Below are positions 7,338 to 14,735 of a stretch of DNA of 21,895 nucleotides, in pieces. This DNA is from JAVXAN01 sp036660495. GTDB lineage: Bacteria > Bacillota_I > Bacilli_A > RF39 > UBA660. Both the position numbers and the translations under genes were made by a program. The notes under the pieces are model-generated. The model ran no database searches and was not told where the DNA came from. It saw only the letters and a list, made by a program, of their open reading frames with translations. Positions within the stretch are counted from its first letter, which is position 1; each line of letters starts with the position of its first letter. The stretch spans positions 1-21,895 of the forward strand of contig JAVXAN010000014.1 in NCBI GenBank assembly GCA_036660495.1. The letters run 5' to 3'.

Positions 7338-8329
7338 AATTCAACCTCCAAACTAACAGCATGACTAATGCTAGGAATACTTAACTTTTGATTATTCATA
7401 GTTGGACTCATAAGAGCTCCTGTTGCAACTAAAAGGACTTTTTTTAACTGCCCTTTTTTCATTTTATTTAAAACGTCAGTGTAAGTAACTAGTGCTAAAC
7501 AAGCCGGCCCACTTCCACCAGCATTTACCTTCTTTTGCTTTTTAATATCATATATAATACATGCTGAATCTTCATAATTATAATCCAGTTTTGTATTATA
7601 GACTTCTTTCATAAATTTTTTTAATGTTTCTTTACCATAAATTCCTAAATCCCCAGTTAAAATAAGGTCATAGTCAGATATGGTTTGATTTGTATCTTTT
7701 AAATGATCATTAATTGTTCTAGCTGCAGAAGGAGCCATAACTGTTCCCATATCGTAAACATCAGTAATTCCCATATCTGTTGTTGTTCCAATTGTTGCTG
7801 ATGTAATCTTTATTTTCCCTTTTTCTTTTGATAAAATAGCACTAGCACTTCCAGTTACCGTAAAAGTAGCTCGTTTAGGTTTCGGACATCCATATTCCGT
7901 TGGGTTTCTAAACTGCCTTTCAGCAGTTGCGTTATGTGAAGAAACCATACATAAGCAACTATTTATATTGTTATTTTGCAATAAACTAGATGCTATCATC
8001 AACTCTTCACAAAGTGATGCACAAGCACTATAAACCCCTAAAAAAGGGCGATTAAGTGATGCTGAAGCATATGAAGAAGCAGTAATTTGATTTAACAAGT
8101 CTGCACCTAATATTACACTAATATCTTCTATTTTTTTCTTTGATTTACTAAGTAATATTTTAATATTATCCTTTATGATTTTTATTTCAGCTTGTTCAAA
8201 CGTCTTACAAGAATTATAATAATTATCGTACGTTTTATCATACAATTTACCTAATAAGCCTTCTTTTTCATCTAATCCAGCACTAGTTGATACTTCATTT
8301 AAATACACATTATCAAACTTTATTGTCAT
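7334..8329 (-). CDS. spoVAD: Stage V sporulation protein AD
   Basis: A 331-residue thiolase-fold protein which in Bacillus binds dipicolinic acid and is needed for its uptake into the forespore. Recognisable stretches are VILGADLLNQITASSYAS, PFLGVYSACASLCEEL, CMVSSHNATAERQFRNPTEY and the C-terminal LSIPSISHAVSLE. Length matches the family (about 335-338). It starts at ATG 8329, three bases after spoVAC, with GAGGGTAG upstream. The gene looks complete and not degenerate, which argues that sporulation, or at least DPA loading, is functional. Confidence 0.95.
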   Translation of the reverse strand: MTIKFDNVYLNEVSTSAGLDEKEGLLGKLYDKTYDNYYNSCKTFEQAEIKIIKDNIKILLSKSKKKIEDISVILGADLLNQITASSYASASLNRPFLGVYSACASLCEELMIASSLLQNNNINSCLCMVSSHNATAERQFRNPTEYGCPKPKRATFTVTGSASAILSKEKGKIKITSATIGTTTDMGITDVYDMGTVMAPSAARTINDHLKDTNQTISDYDLILTGDLGIYGKETLKKFMKEVYNTKLDYNYEDSACIIYDIKKQKKVNAGGSGPACLALVTYTDVLNKMKKGQLKKVLLVATGALMSPTMNNQKLSIPSISHAVSLEVEL

Positions 8330-8332
8330 CTT

Positions 8333-8773
8333 CTACCCTCCAAAAAAAACATATCTTATTGCCCCGAAAAAATAGGCTGCAACTACACCATACAAAATAA
8401 CACTACCCGTAAGTTTAAAAGCATTTGCTCCAATTCCCGTAATTAATCCTTCTTTTTTATACTCAAGCATACTTGATGTCATTGCATGAGCAAAACCAGT
8501 TATTGGAACAATAAGGCCAGCCTTAGCTTTACAAACTAACGTGTCAAAAAAGCCAGAAGCAGTAAAAAGTGATGCAAAAAATATTAAAATAACAATCATT
8601 ATTGCACTAGCATCTTTAAACTTTAAATTAAAAAATAAGGTTAGTATTGTTATAATAATTTGACCAATAATGCCAATAAATCCTCCAGTTAAAAACGCTA
8701 TAATTCCGTTTTTTAATCGATCTTCTTTTGGAATGATTTTCTTTACTAATTTTTTATACCTTTCATTATTCAT
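8333..8773 (-). CDS. spoVAC: Stage V sporulation protein AC
   Basis: This is a membrane subunit of the SpoVA channel; the Bacillus protein behaves as a mechanosensitive channel that releases dipicolinic acid. The 146-residue product has a basic N-terminus, then several hydrophobic helices and the diagnostic KAGLIVPITGFAHAMTSSML segment. I choose ATG 8773, with GGTGAT upstream, rather than a GTG at 8782 that would consume the ribosome site. It follows sigF after a terminator-like hairpin, so the spoVA genes may be transcribed separately from sigF, as in Bacillus where sigma-G drives spoVA. I could not find a convincing sigma-G promoter in the 50-base gap. Confidence 0.95.
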   Translation of the reverse strand: MNNERYKKLVKKIIPKEDRLKNGIIAFLTGGFIGIIGQIIITILTLFFNLKFKDASAIMIVILIFFASLFTASGFFDTLVCKAKAGLIVPITGFAHAMTSSMLEYKKEGLITGIGANAFKLTGSVILYGVVAAYFFGAIRYVFFGG

Positions 8774-8795
8774 TTTTATCACCAGTTATAGTATT

Positions 8796-8825
8796 AAAAA
8801 AAGTCGGGTAATTTATACCTGACTT
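8796..8825 (-). terminator. Terminator between sigF and spoVAC
   Basis: On the minus strand AAGTCAGGTA (8825-8816) pairs with TACCCGACTT (8810-8801), with one mismatch, followed by a run of Ts to 8796. The stem overlaps two bases of the sigF stop codon. Confidence 0.65.
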
Positions 8826-9495
8826 ATTTTGTTAAATGAGTTTTCATCTTTGATAGCACTTTTTTTTCTAACCTTGATATAGATACTTGGTTAACTCCAG
8901 TTAACTTTGCAAGTTCATTTTGTGTTAAATCTTTAAAATATCTATTTATTATTAATTCTTTTTCCTTTTCATTTAAATAACTAAAAGCTTCTTTCAAATC
9001 CAAAAGCTGTTCATCACTAATGTTTTCTTCTTTAGCTAAAACATCATATAAATTAATAACTTTACCATTATCATTTATTGCCTCATCAAAACTTTTTACT
9101 TTTTCACATGCTATAAGCGCATTAATAACTTTTATTTCATCAATTTCTAACATATAAGCTATATCTAAAGTACTAGGTTCATATCCTCTTACTTGAAGAT
9201 ATTTATCTATATACTCTTTTATTTTTCTTCCAAGCCTAACTAAATCTCTGCTTAACTTTAATGAGTTGTTTTCTCTTACAAACTTACTTACTTCTCCTAC
9301 AATATAAGGAAAAGCATAAGTAGAAAACTTAACGTTAAACTTTGGATCGAAATTATTATATGCATATATTAAACCAATAACACCAACTTGATATAAGTCC
9401 TCTTTATCAGAATAATTAGTATACTTATGACATATGGATTTAATTAAATTTTCATTTTCTTTTATTACTTCGTCTAGCGAATAATTTGATATCAC
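8824..9495 (-). CDS. sigF: RNA polymerase sigma-F factor (early forespore)
   Basis: This is the first compartment-specific sigma factor of sporulation. The 223-residue protein has a sigma-70 region 2 (DLYQVGVIGLIYAYNNFDPK, then FSTYAFPYIVGEVSKFVREN), region 3 (LSRDLVRLGRKIKEYID) and a region 4 helix-turn-helix (LTQNELAKLTGVNQVSISRL). It is somewhat shorter than Bacillus SigF (255). Placement between dacF/spoIIAA and spoVAC makes SigF the right call rather than SigG or SigB. The start is GTG at 9495 with AGGGTG eight bases upstream; it shares one base with the spoIIAA stop (TAGTG). In Bacillus, spoIIAB, the anti-sigma kinase, lies between these two genes; here there is no room for it. Confidence 0.93.
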   Translation of the reverse strand: MISNYSLDEVIKENENLIKSICHKYTNYSDKEDLYQVGVIGLIYAYNNFDPKFNVKFSTYAFPYIVGEVSKFVRENNSLKLSRDLVRLGRKIKEYIDKYLQVRGYEPSTLDIAYMLEIDEIKVINALIACEKVKSFDEAINDNGKVINLYDVLAKEENISDEQLLDLKEAFSYLNEKEKELIINRYFKDLTQNELAKLTGVNQVSISRLEKKVLSKMKTHLTK

Positions 9496-9812
9496 TATAT
9501 TTTCACCCTTCTAAATACGTTTAATTCATTTTCTATTTTTGAAAACTCAGCAAAATCATTAAAATCACTTCCACAAATAAATAATTTCCCACCCGATTTA
9601 TTTACAGTCTTTTTTAATGATTTAATTTTTTTCATACCTTCAATACTAATGTTATTAAGTTCTTCTACGTTAATAACCATGTATTTTATTCCAAGTTTTA
9701 TAACCACCTCCTTAACTTGACTTTCAAAAACAGTGATGGTACTCTTATCCAAAACTCCAGATAGCCTAACAAACAATACCCCTTTCCTAAATTCCATTAA
9801 TACTTTAAGCAC
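9495..9812 (-). CDS. spoIIAA: SpoIIAA-like STAS protein lacking the phospho-serine
   Basis: A 105-residue STAS-domain protein in the position of SpoIIAA, the anti-anti-sigma factor that frees sigma-F from SpoIIAB when dephosphorylated. The fold is clear: VLFVRLSGVLD (12-22), IKYMVINVEELN (42-53), GGKLFICG (74-81). From the RLSG motif to the glycine after the phosphosite the ungapped spacing equals Bacillus SpoIIAA. Bacillus D57-S58-S59-G60 becomes S56-I57-E58-G59, so the phosphorylated Ser58 is replaced by Ile and an acidic residue follows. The start is GTG at 9812 with GGAGG seven bases upstream. It is coupled directly to sigF. With no kinase encoded beside it, its mode of action must differ, or it may contact sigma-F directly; that is inference. 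Confidence 0.85.
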   Translation of the reverse strand: MLKVLMEFRKGVLFVRLSGVLDKSTITVFESQVKEVVIKLGIKYMVINVEELNNISIEGMKKIKSLKKTVNKSGGKLFICGSDFNDFAEFSKIENELNVFRRVKI

Positions 9813-9856
9813 TTCAATTCCTCCTATAGTTATTATTTAATCACTTTTAACTCCAT

Positions 9857-9902
9857 AAAAAAAGCACTTCGACAATAGCTTACAAACTATATCAAAAGTA
9901 CT
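9857..9902 (-). terminator. Terminator after dacF
   Basis: On the minus strand AGTACTT (9902-9896) pairs with AAGTGCT (9869-9863), extended by weaker inner pairing around GATATAG/CTATTGTC, followed by seven Ts to 9857. It separates dacF from spoIIAA-sigF, so the latter probably has its own promoter in 9813-9856; I saw no convincing sigma-H site there. Confidence 0.65.
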
Positions 9903-9916
9903 TATATTACTCAATT

Positions 9917-11059
9917 CTATAAATTACCAGTTAACACTTTTTTTAAAAGCCTAACATATAAAACCATTATATTTGCCTTAGAAACATCTTCTTTTACCGT
10001 AAGATTTACAGTTGAAACCGTTTTGTTTCCATCCTTTAACTTTAACTTTCCAATAATATCGCCCTTACTTATTGGAAGTTTTATATTATCCAACTTAATA
10101 TCATAATTTAAGTCTTCTATTTTTTCTCCCCTTGCAATTAAAATACTAACATCCGTTTTTGGAACAATTTCAATTATTCCTTTCTTTGCTTTTATAGAAT
10201 CTATTTTAGTAATTATATCTGCCTTAGATGCTTCTTTTTGCATTTCATAAGTATTATATCCATAATCTAACAGTGTAGCCATTTGAGTGTTTCTTACCTT
10301 ACTATCACTAGCTCCCATTATTGTAGCTACTAATCTCATATTATTCTTATTTGCCGTTGCAGTTAAGCAGTATCCAGCCTCCTGTGTATAACCCGTTTTA
10401 AGTCCATCTACCCCCTCGTACGTTTTTATTAGTTTATTGGTATTTACAAGCCAAAATTTATTATCCGTATTTTGTCTTAAATAATCTTCGTAAATTGTTG
10501 TATAATTAAAAATTTGTTCATGTTTTACTAATTCTTTTGCCATCATTACCATGTCATATGCTGATGAATAATGGTTAGCCTCATCTAAACCAACTGCATT
10601 TTTAAAATTAGTATCTTTAAGCCCAAGTTCCTTAACTTTTCGATTCATTTTATCAACAAACTTTTTTTCTGTTCCGGCTATTCTTTCTGCAAAAACAACT
10701 GTTGCATCATTTGCAGAGCCTATGGCAACTGCTTTAAATAAATCATTTACAGTCATCTTCTCATTTGGTTGCAAGAAAATTTGACTTCCTCCCATAGAAG
10801 CAGCATAAACACTTGTCGTTAGCATTTCTTCCCACTTTAATGATCCGTTTTCTATTTCTTCCATTATTAAAATCATACTCATGATTTTAGTCATTGAAGC
10901 TGGTGCAAATCTGTCATGAGAACTTTTCTCATATATTATTTTACCAGTTGTACTTTCAATTAAAATAGCACCTTTTCCGTCAGTTACTACTTCATCTTCT
11001 GCTTTTACAACTGGAATAAGAAGTAAAAAGCATATAATTAAAAAACATATTTTTTTCAT
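9917..11059 (-). CDS. dacF: D-alanyl-D-alanine carboxypeptidase, DacF type
   Basis: A penicillin-binding serine carboxypeptidase that trims peptide stems of peptidoglycan; DacF is made in the forespore and adjusts cortex cross-linking. The 380-residue precursor has a signal peptide (MKKICFLIICFLLLIPVVKA, cut near residue 20). The three active-site motifs are SMTK (55-58), SAN (115-117) and KTG (221-223). A C-terminal beta domain and an amphipathic tail (ANIMVLYVRLLKKVL) for membrane attachment follow. The location just upstream of spoIIAA-sigF is the conserved Bacillus arrangement and identifies it as DacF rather than DacA. The ATG at 11059 has GAGGTG upstream. Confidence 0.92.
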   Translation of the reverse strand: MKKICFLIICFLLLIPVVKAEDEVVTDGKGAILIESTTGKIIYEKSSHDRFAPASMTKIMSMILIMEEIENGSLKWEEMLTTSVYAASMGGSQIFLQPNEKMTVNDLFKAVAIGSANDATVVFAERIAGTEKKFVDKMNRKVKELGLKDTNFKNAVGLDEANHYSSAYDMVMMAKELVKHEQIFNYTTIYEDYLRQNTDNKFWLVNTNKLIKTYEGVDGLKTGYTQEAGYCLTATANKNNMRLVATIMGASDSKVRNTQMATLLDYGYNTYEMQKEASKADIITKIDSIKAKKGIIEIVPKTDVSILIARGEKIEDLNYDIKLDNIKLPISKGDIIGKLKLKDGNKTVSTVNLTVKEDVSKANIMVLYVRLLKKVLTGNL

Positions 11060-11106
11060 AGAACACCTCTATTAAAAAATATGTATTTATTTAAAGTTTA
11101 TACTAT

Positions 11107-12381
11107 TTATTTTATTATTCCATATATCAAAGGTTCCTTTTTACTTCTTTGCTTATCAATTTTAAACATGCTTTCTATTTCATCTTGAGGCACTTTCTTG
11201 TCATCATAATAAATTATTACTAAAGTATCTCCAACTTTAATATAATCACCAATCATCTTAGTTAAAACAGCTCCTACTCCAGATTTAACAACATCATTTT
11301 TAAACCTTTTTCCAGAACCTAGGTCTAAACATGCATTTGCAAGAGATACTTCATCAATGTCATTTAAATAACCACTTCTTTTTGATTTAACTTTATAAGT
11401 TTTTTCACAAATAGTTACGTTATTTAAGTTACCACCTTGAGCTTTAACAAAATCATTAAACTTATCAAAGGCTTTTCCATTATACAAGTTTTCCGTAACT
11501 TCTCTTTTAGCAACATCAAGTGTAACATCTTTAGCCAGACTTACCATATAAGTTGCGATTGTTAAACTAAGTTTAGTTAGATTCTTGTTTCCTAGACCTC
11601 TTAATACTTCAACTGCTTCCTTAACTTCTAAACCATTTCCTATTGATATTCCTAAAGGATAATTCATATCACTAATAATAGCAATTGTTTCTTTATTAAA
11701 TCTTTTACCAATTTTCACCATTAACTTAGCTAATTTTATTGATTCATTTAAATCAGGTATTAATGCACCAGATCCAGTTTTTACGTCAAGCACTATTTTA
11801 TCAACTCCAGATGCTAACTTTTTGCTCATTATACTTGATGCTATTAAAGGAATTGATGCTGCTGTTGAAGTAATGCTTCGGAGTGCATATATTTTTTTAT
11901 CGGCAGGAACTAAGTTTTTAGTTTGTTCTGCTATGGCTATATTAATGTTTTTTACTTGATTAATAAAATAATCATTATCCAGTGAAGTTTTAAAATTAAC
12001 AATCGATTCTAACTTATCAATCGTTCCACCAGTATGACCAAGTCCTCGACCACTTAACTTTGCAACAGGAATACCACATGATGCCACTAAAGGTGCTATA
12101 ATAAGTGTTGTCTTATCTCCTACCCCACCAGTTGAATGCTTATCTACTTTTATTCCATCTATGCTAGATAAATCTATTTTTTCACCACTATTAAGCATTG
12201 CTTCAGTCAAACTAAAGGTTTCTTCATCATTCATGCCATTCAAACAAATAGCCATTAAAAGGGCCCCCATTTGACCATCTGAAATAACGTCAGAAAGATA
12301 ATTCGTAATTACATAATTAATCTCTTCATCAGTTAAATGTTTTTTATTTTTCTTCTTTTCAATAATTTCTACTATGTTCAT
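11107..12381 (-). CDS. pdp: Pyrimidine-nucleoside phosphorylase
   Basis: This enzyme splits uridine, thymidine and deoxyuridine with phosphate, in nucleoside salvage. The 424-residue protein carries the thymidine-phosphorylase family signature SGRGLGHTGGTIDKLESI and the phosphate-binding KHSTGGVGDKTT stretch (near residues 78-89). A C-terminal alpha/beta domain with KSGVGAVLTKMIGDYIKVGD follows. I start at ATG 12381 with AGGTG upstream; a GTG at 12390 is in frame but would remove the ribosome site. It lies ahead of dacF with 47 bases between, as in several Bacilli where pdp precedes dacF. The gene is intact. Confidence 0.95.
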   Translation of the reverse strand: MNIVEIIEKKKNKKHLTDEEINYVITNYLSDVISDGQMGALLMAICLNGMNDEETFSLTEAMLNSGEKIDLSSIDGIKVDKHSTGGVGDKTTLIIAPLVASCGIPVAKLSGRGLGHTGGTIDKLESIVNFKTSLDNDYFINQVKNINIAIAEQTKNLVPADKKIYALRSITSTAASIPLIASSIMSKKLASGVDKIVLDVKTGSGALIPDLNESIKLAKLMVKIGKRFNKETIAIISDMNYPLGISIGNGLEVKEAVEVLRGLGNKNLTKLSLTIATYMVSLAKDVTLDVAKREVTENLYNGKAFDKFNDFVKAQGGNLNNVTICEKTYKVKSKRSGYLNDIDEVSLANACLDLGSGKRFKNDVVKSGVGAVLTKMIGDYIKVGDTLVIIYYDDKKVPQDEIESMFKIDKQRSKKEPLIYGIIK

Positions 12382-12398
12382 TTTACTCACCTATTTTA

Positions 12399-12426
12399 AT
12401 TATATCATAACATTTTAAAAAGACAA
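12399..12426 (-). promoter_or_regulatory. Sigma-A promoter of pdp
   Basis: TTGTCT (12426-12421), 16 bases, TATAAT (12404-12399) on the minus strand. The -35 overlaps the terminator stem of ssb, an economical arrangement. dacF may partly depend on this promoter. Confidence 0.6.
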
Positions 12427-12452
12427 GGGAGTTATTCCTCCTTGTCTTTTTT
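12416..12452. terminator. Hairpin at the end of ssb
   Basis: AGACAAGG (12421-12428) pairs with CCTTGTCT (12440-12447). The ssb stop codon (12432-12434) is in the loop. The minus-strand tail has only about four Ts before As, while the plus-strand tail has six, so it may end transcription poorly in the ssb direction. Confidence 0.5.
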
Positions 12453-12770
12453 AGTCTTTGATGATAAAAAAGTGACTTTTTCAGCAACTATTTCAGTAAC
12501 ATGTTTCTTTTGTTCATCTTGCTCAAAAACCCTTGTTTGTACTCTTCCTTTTACACCTAAAAGATCTCCCTTATGGCAGTATTCTGTAGTTGATTCAGCT
12601 ACCCCACTCCAAAGGACACAATCAACATAATCAGTTTCATACTCACCATTAACGTTTTTATAAGAACGTGGTACTGCTAAGGTAATATTAGTAACATTTT
12701 TACCATTATCAGTTGTACGCAACTCGGGATTTCTAACTAACCTACCAACAATAACTATTTGATTTAACAT
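12432..12770 (-). CDS. ssb: Short single-stranded DNA-binding protein (SsbB-like)
   Basis: An OB-fold protein that coats single-stranded DNA. The 112-residue product begins MLNQIVIVGRLVRNPELR, the usual SSB start, and has the VDCVLWSGVAE and GDLLGVKGRVQTRVFEQ segments. It ends in SSKTKKDKEE: there is no long disordered linker and no acidic DDxxPF tip, so it resembles Bacillus SsbB (113 residues, competence-associated) rather than the replicative SsbA. It is not next to rpsF or rpsR. I start at ATG 12770 with GGAGGAAG upstream; a longer frame from 12800 begins upstream of the predicted promoter. Whether another full-length SSB exists cannot be seen here. Confidence 0.9.
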   Translation of the reverse strand: MLNQIVIVGRLVRNPELRTTDNGKNVTNITLAVPRSYKNVNGEYETDYVDCVLWSGVAESTTEYCHKGDLLGVKGRVQTRVFEQDEQKKHVTEIVAEKVTFLSSKTKKDKEE

Positions 12771-12791
12771 AACTTCCTCCTTACGGGCATT

Positions 12792-12820
12792 AATATACAA
12801 GTAAAAGTAATATTTATCAA
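12792..12820 (-). promoter_or_regulatory. Sigma-A promoter of ssb
   Basis: TTGATA (12820-12815), 17 bases, TATATT (12797-12792). The expected transcription start near 12785 leaves only a short leader holding the GGAGG site. A weaker second pair (TTTACA and TATATA) lies further upstream, around 12840-12870. Confidence 0.6.
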
Positions 12821-12932
12821 AACCCCAAAATCAAATTATTGATATGTTTATATATACAATTTATTAATAATGTAAACTCCCTATTACAAATTTAACAAAT
12901 AAATAAGTATGATATATAAAATTTAGTATAAG

Positions 12933-12957
12933 AAAAAAGATGTTAAGAACATCTTTT
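12933..12957 (-). terminator. Terminator of the suf operon
   Basis: AAAAGATGTT (12935-12944) and AACATCTTTT (12948-12957) are perfect 10-base arms with a three-base loop, followed on the minus strand by TTTTTTCTT. The last four codons of sufB (Lys-Arg-Cys-Ser) and its stop lie inside the hairpin. Confidence 0.8.
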
Positions 12958-14283
12958 AGGTATTTTATTTTTTAATAAATTATTTAACTCAACAGCGTAT
13001 TCCAGTGGTAACTCTTCTCTAAATGCTTCTAAAAAACCTAATATTAAAAGTTCTGTTGCTTGGTCTTCATTAATACCCCTAGTCATTAAATAAAACAATT
13101 GGTCTGGGTTGATTTTTGATACCGTAGCTTCATGTTCAATTGAGCTAGTATCACTTTTACATATGTTAGTAGGAAAAGTGTCACTCTTAGATAAATCATC
13201 AAGAATAATGGTGTCACATTTAACGTTAGAAAATGAATTTGATGCAGTACTTGTTATTTTAACAGTTCCTCTATAGCTTGCATTCCCACCATTTCTTGCA
13301 ATTGATTTAGATAAAATACTGCTTTTAGTGTTCTTTCCTAAATGAATCATTTTTGCTCCAGTATCTTGAATTTGTCCTTTATCAGCTAAAGCAATTGTAA
13401 TACAACTTCCTTTTGAATTATCACCCTTTAAAATACAGGCTGGATACTTCATCGTTACTTTAGAGCCTATGTTTCCATCAACCCACTGCATCGTTGCCCC
13501 TTCTTCTACAATAGCTCTTTTAGTAACAAGGTTATAAACATTATTTGACCAGTTTTGAATAGTAGTATACCTACATTTAGCGTTTTTTTCTACAAAAATT
13601 TCTACTACGGCAGCATGAAGTGAATCAGTTGAATAAATAGGTGCTGTACAACCTTCTATATAATGCAAATCACTATTTTCATCAACAACAATTATGGTTC
13701 TTTCAAATTGCCCCATATCCTTAGTATTTATTCTAAAATAACTTTGTAGGGGTCTATCTAACTTTGTATTAGGTGGAATATAAATAAAGGTCCCACCACT
13801 CCAAACAGCTCCATTTAAAGATGCAAACTTATTATCATCATTTTTAACTAGCTTATTAAAATACTTTTTAAAAAGATTTGGGTATTTTTTCAATGCAGTA
13901 TCAGTATCAACAAAAATAACGTTTTTATCTTCTAATTCTTTCATCATGTTATGATAAATAACTTCACTTTCATACTGAACTCCAACCCCTGCTAAATATT
14001 CTTGCTCAGCTTTTGGAATACCAATTTTATCAAAAGTATCCCTTATATCATTAGGAATATCATTCCAACTATTTTCAATGGTTTCATTCACGCGTTTATA
14101 ATAAGTTAATTTATCAAAATCCAAATCTATTTTAGGTCCAAAATTAACTTCTTTAGCATCTAAAAACTTATGATAAGAATCTATTCTAAAATTTTTCATC
14201 CATTCTGGCTCTTTTTTTATTTGTGATATTTCTTTTACTTTATCTTCATTCAAACCTTTTTCGATTATTCTTGTTGCAGTCAA
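12943..14283 (-). CDS. sufB: Fe-S cluster scaffold subunit SufB
   Basis: SufB forms with SufD and SufC the SufBCD complex on which new Fe-S clusters are built. The 446-residue protein shows the family stretches EPEWMKNFRIDSYHKF, VYNLVTKRAIVEEGATMQWVDGNIGS and CDTIILDDLSKSDTFPTN. The C-terminal core EHEATVSKINPDQLFYLMTRG has the His and Glu that help hold the cluster. The start appears to be TTG at 14283 with AAGGTGA upstream, because the N-terminal GLNEDKVKEISQIKKEPEW is part of the normal SufB sequence. It is the last gene of the operon; in Bacillus too sufB is last. It is somewhat shorter than Bacillus SufB, and its tail is compressed into the terminator. Confidence 0.95.
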   Translation of the reverse strand: MTATRIIEKGLNEDKVKEISQIKKEPEWMKNFRIDSYHKFLDAKEVNFGPKIDLDFDKLTYYKRVNETIENSWNDIPNDIRDTFDKIGIPKAEQEYLAGVGVQYESEVIYHNMMKELEDKNVIFVDTDTALKKYPNLFKKYFNKLVKNDDNKFASLNGAVWSGGTFIYIPPNTKLDRPLQSYFRINTKDMGQFERTIIVVDENSDLHYIEGCTAPIYSTDSLHAAVVEIFVEKNAKCRYTTIQNWSNNVYNLVTKRAIVEEGATMQWVDGNIGSKVTMKYPACILKGDNSKGSCITIALADKGQIQDTGAKMIHLGKNTKSSILSKSIARNGGNASYRGTVKITSTASNSFSNVKCDTIILDDLSKSDTFPTNICKSDTSSIEHEATVSKINPDQLFYLMTRGINEDQATELLILGFLEAFREELPLEYAVELNNLLKNKIPKRCS

Positions 14284-14294
14284 AATATCACCTT

Positions 14295-14735
14295 CTATTT
14301 TTTTATTTGTTTTATTAAAACGTTTACTTGTTTCTGAGCTTTATTAGTAAAAGAAAACTCTAAACCCTTATTATTTAACTTTTCTAGCATTTCCCCTTGA
14401 GATTGTAAGTTTTTAATTCCAAGATCGGCAATTGGATTTGCTAAAATTGCAAACGGATGATTAACATTAACTAATTCCGATTGAAACATTTGTTGCACTT
14501 GATAAACATCATCAAAGTATAAATAACTTACTGGCTTTTCTTCACTAAACATATCAATAAAGATTTTTTTCCCATTACTATCTTTACTCAGCATTCCCAC
14601 AATAAAAGTTTCATGAGTACACCTTAAATTATTTTGCATAAGCTTATTATATTCATGGTCCTCATCAACTAGTTGAACTAAATGGCAATATGAAATAAGA
14701 GCTGGATCAATCAAACTTTTTCTGTTTTTTAGCAT
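14295..14735 (-). CDS. Unrecognised 146-residue protein inside the suf operon
   Basis: I do not recognise this family. The start ATG at 14735 lies in the end of sufU (seven-base overlap) and sufB follows 11 bases after its stop, so it is firmly part of the suf transcript. The protein is soluble in appearance, without signal or membrane segments. Two cysteines (C17 in ISYCHLVQLVDEDHEYN, C39 in NNLRCTHETF) and several acidic and His residues cluster in the first 45 residues. The middle (FIVGMLSKDSNGKKIFIDMF) looks like a beta hairpin, and the C-terminal part is helical and basic. The context suggests a role in sulfur or iron delivery or in the SufBCD complex; that is inference from position only. 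Confidence 0.8.
   Translation of the reverse strand: MLKNRKSLIDPALISYCHLVQLVDEDHEYNKLMQNNLRCTHETFIVGMLSKDSNGKKIFIDMFSEEKPVSYLYFDDVYQVQQMFQSELVNVNHPFAILANPIADLGIKNLQSQGEMLEKLNNKGLEFSFTNKAQKQVNVLIKQIKK

Noticed and set aside
8774..8823. Sigma-G-like promoter ahead of spoVAC (GTATA, then TACTATA)
   Set aside because: Spacing of 20 bases is too long and the -10 differs at two key positions, so it was not listed although such a promoter is expected.
11060..11106. Sigma-F/G-like promoter ahead of dacF (GTATA, then CATATTT)
   Set aside because: The spacer of 15 bases is short and the match partial; AT-rich sequence produces such hits by chance.
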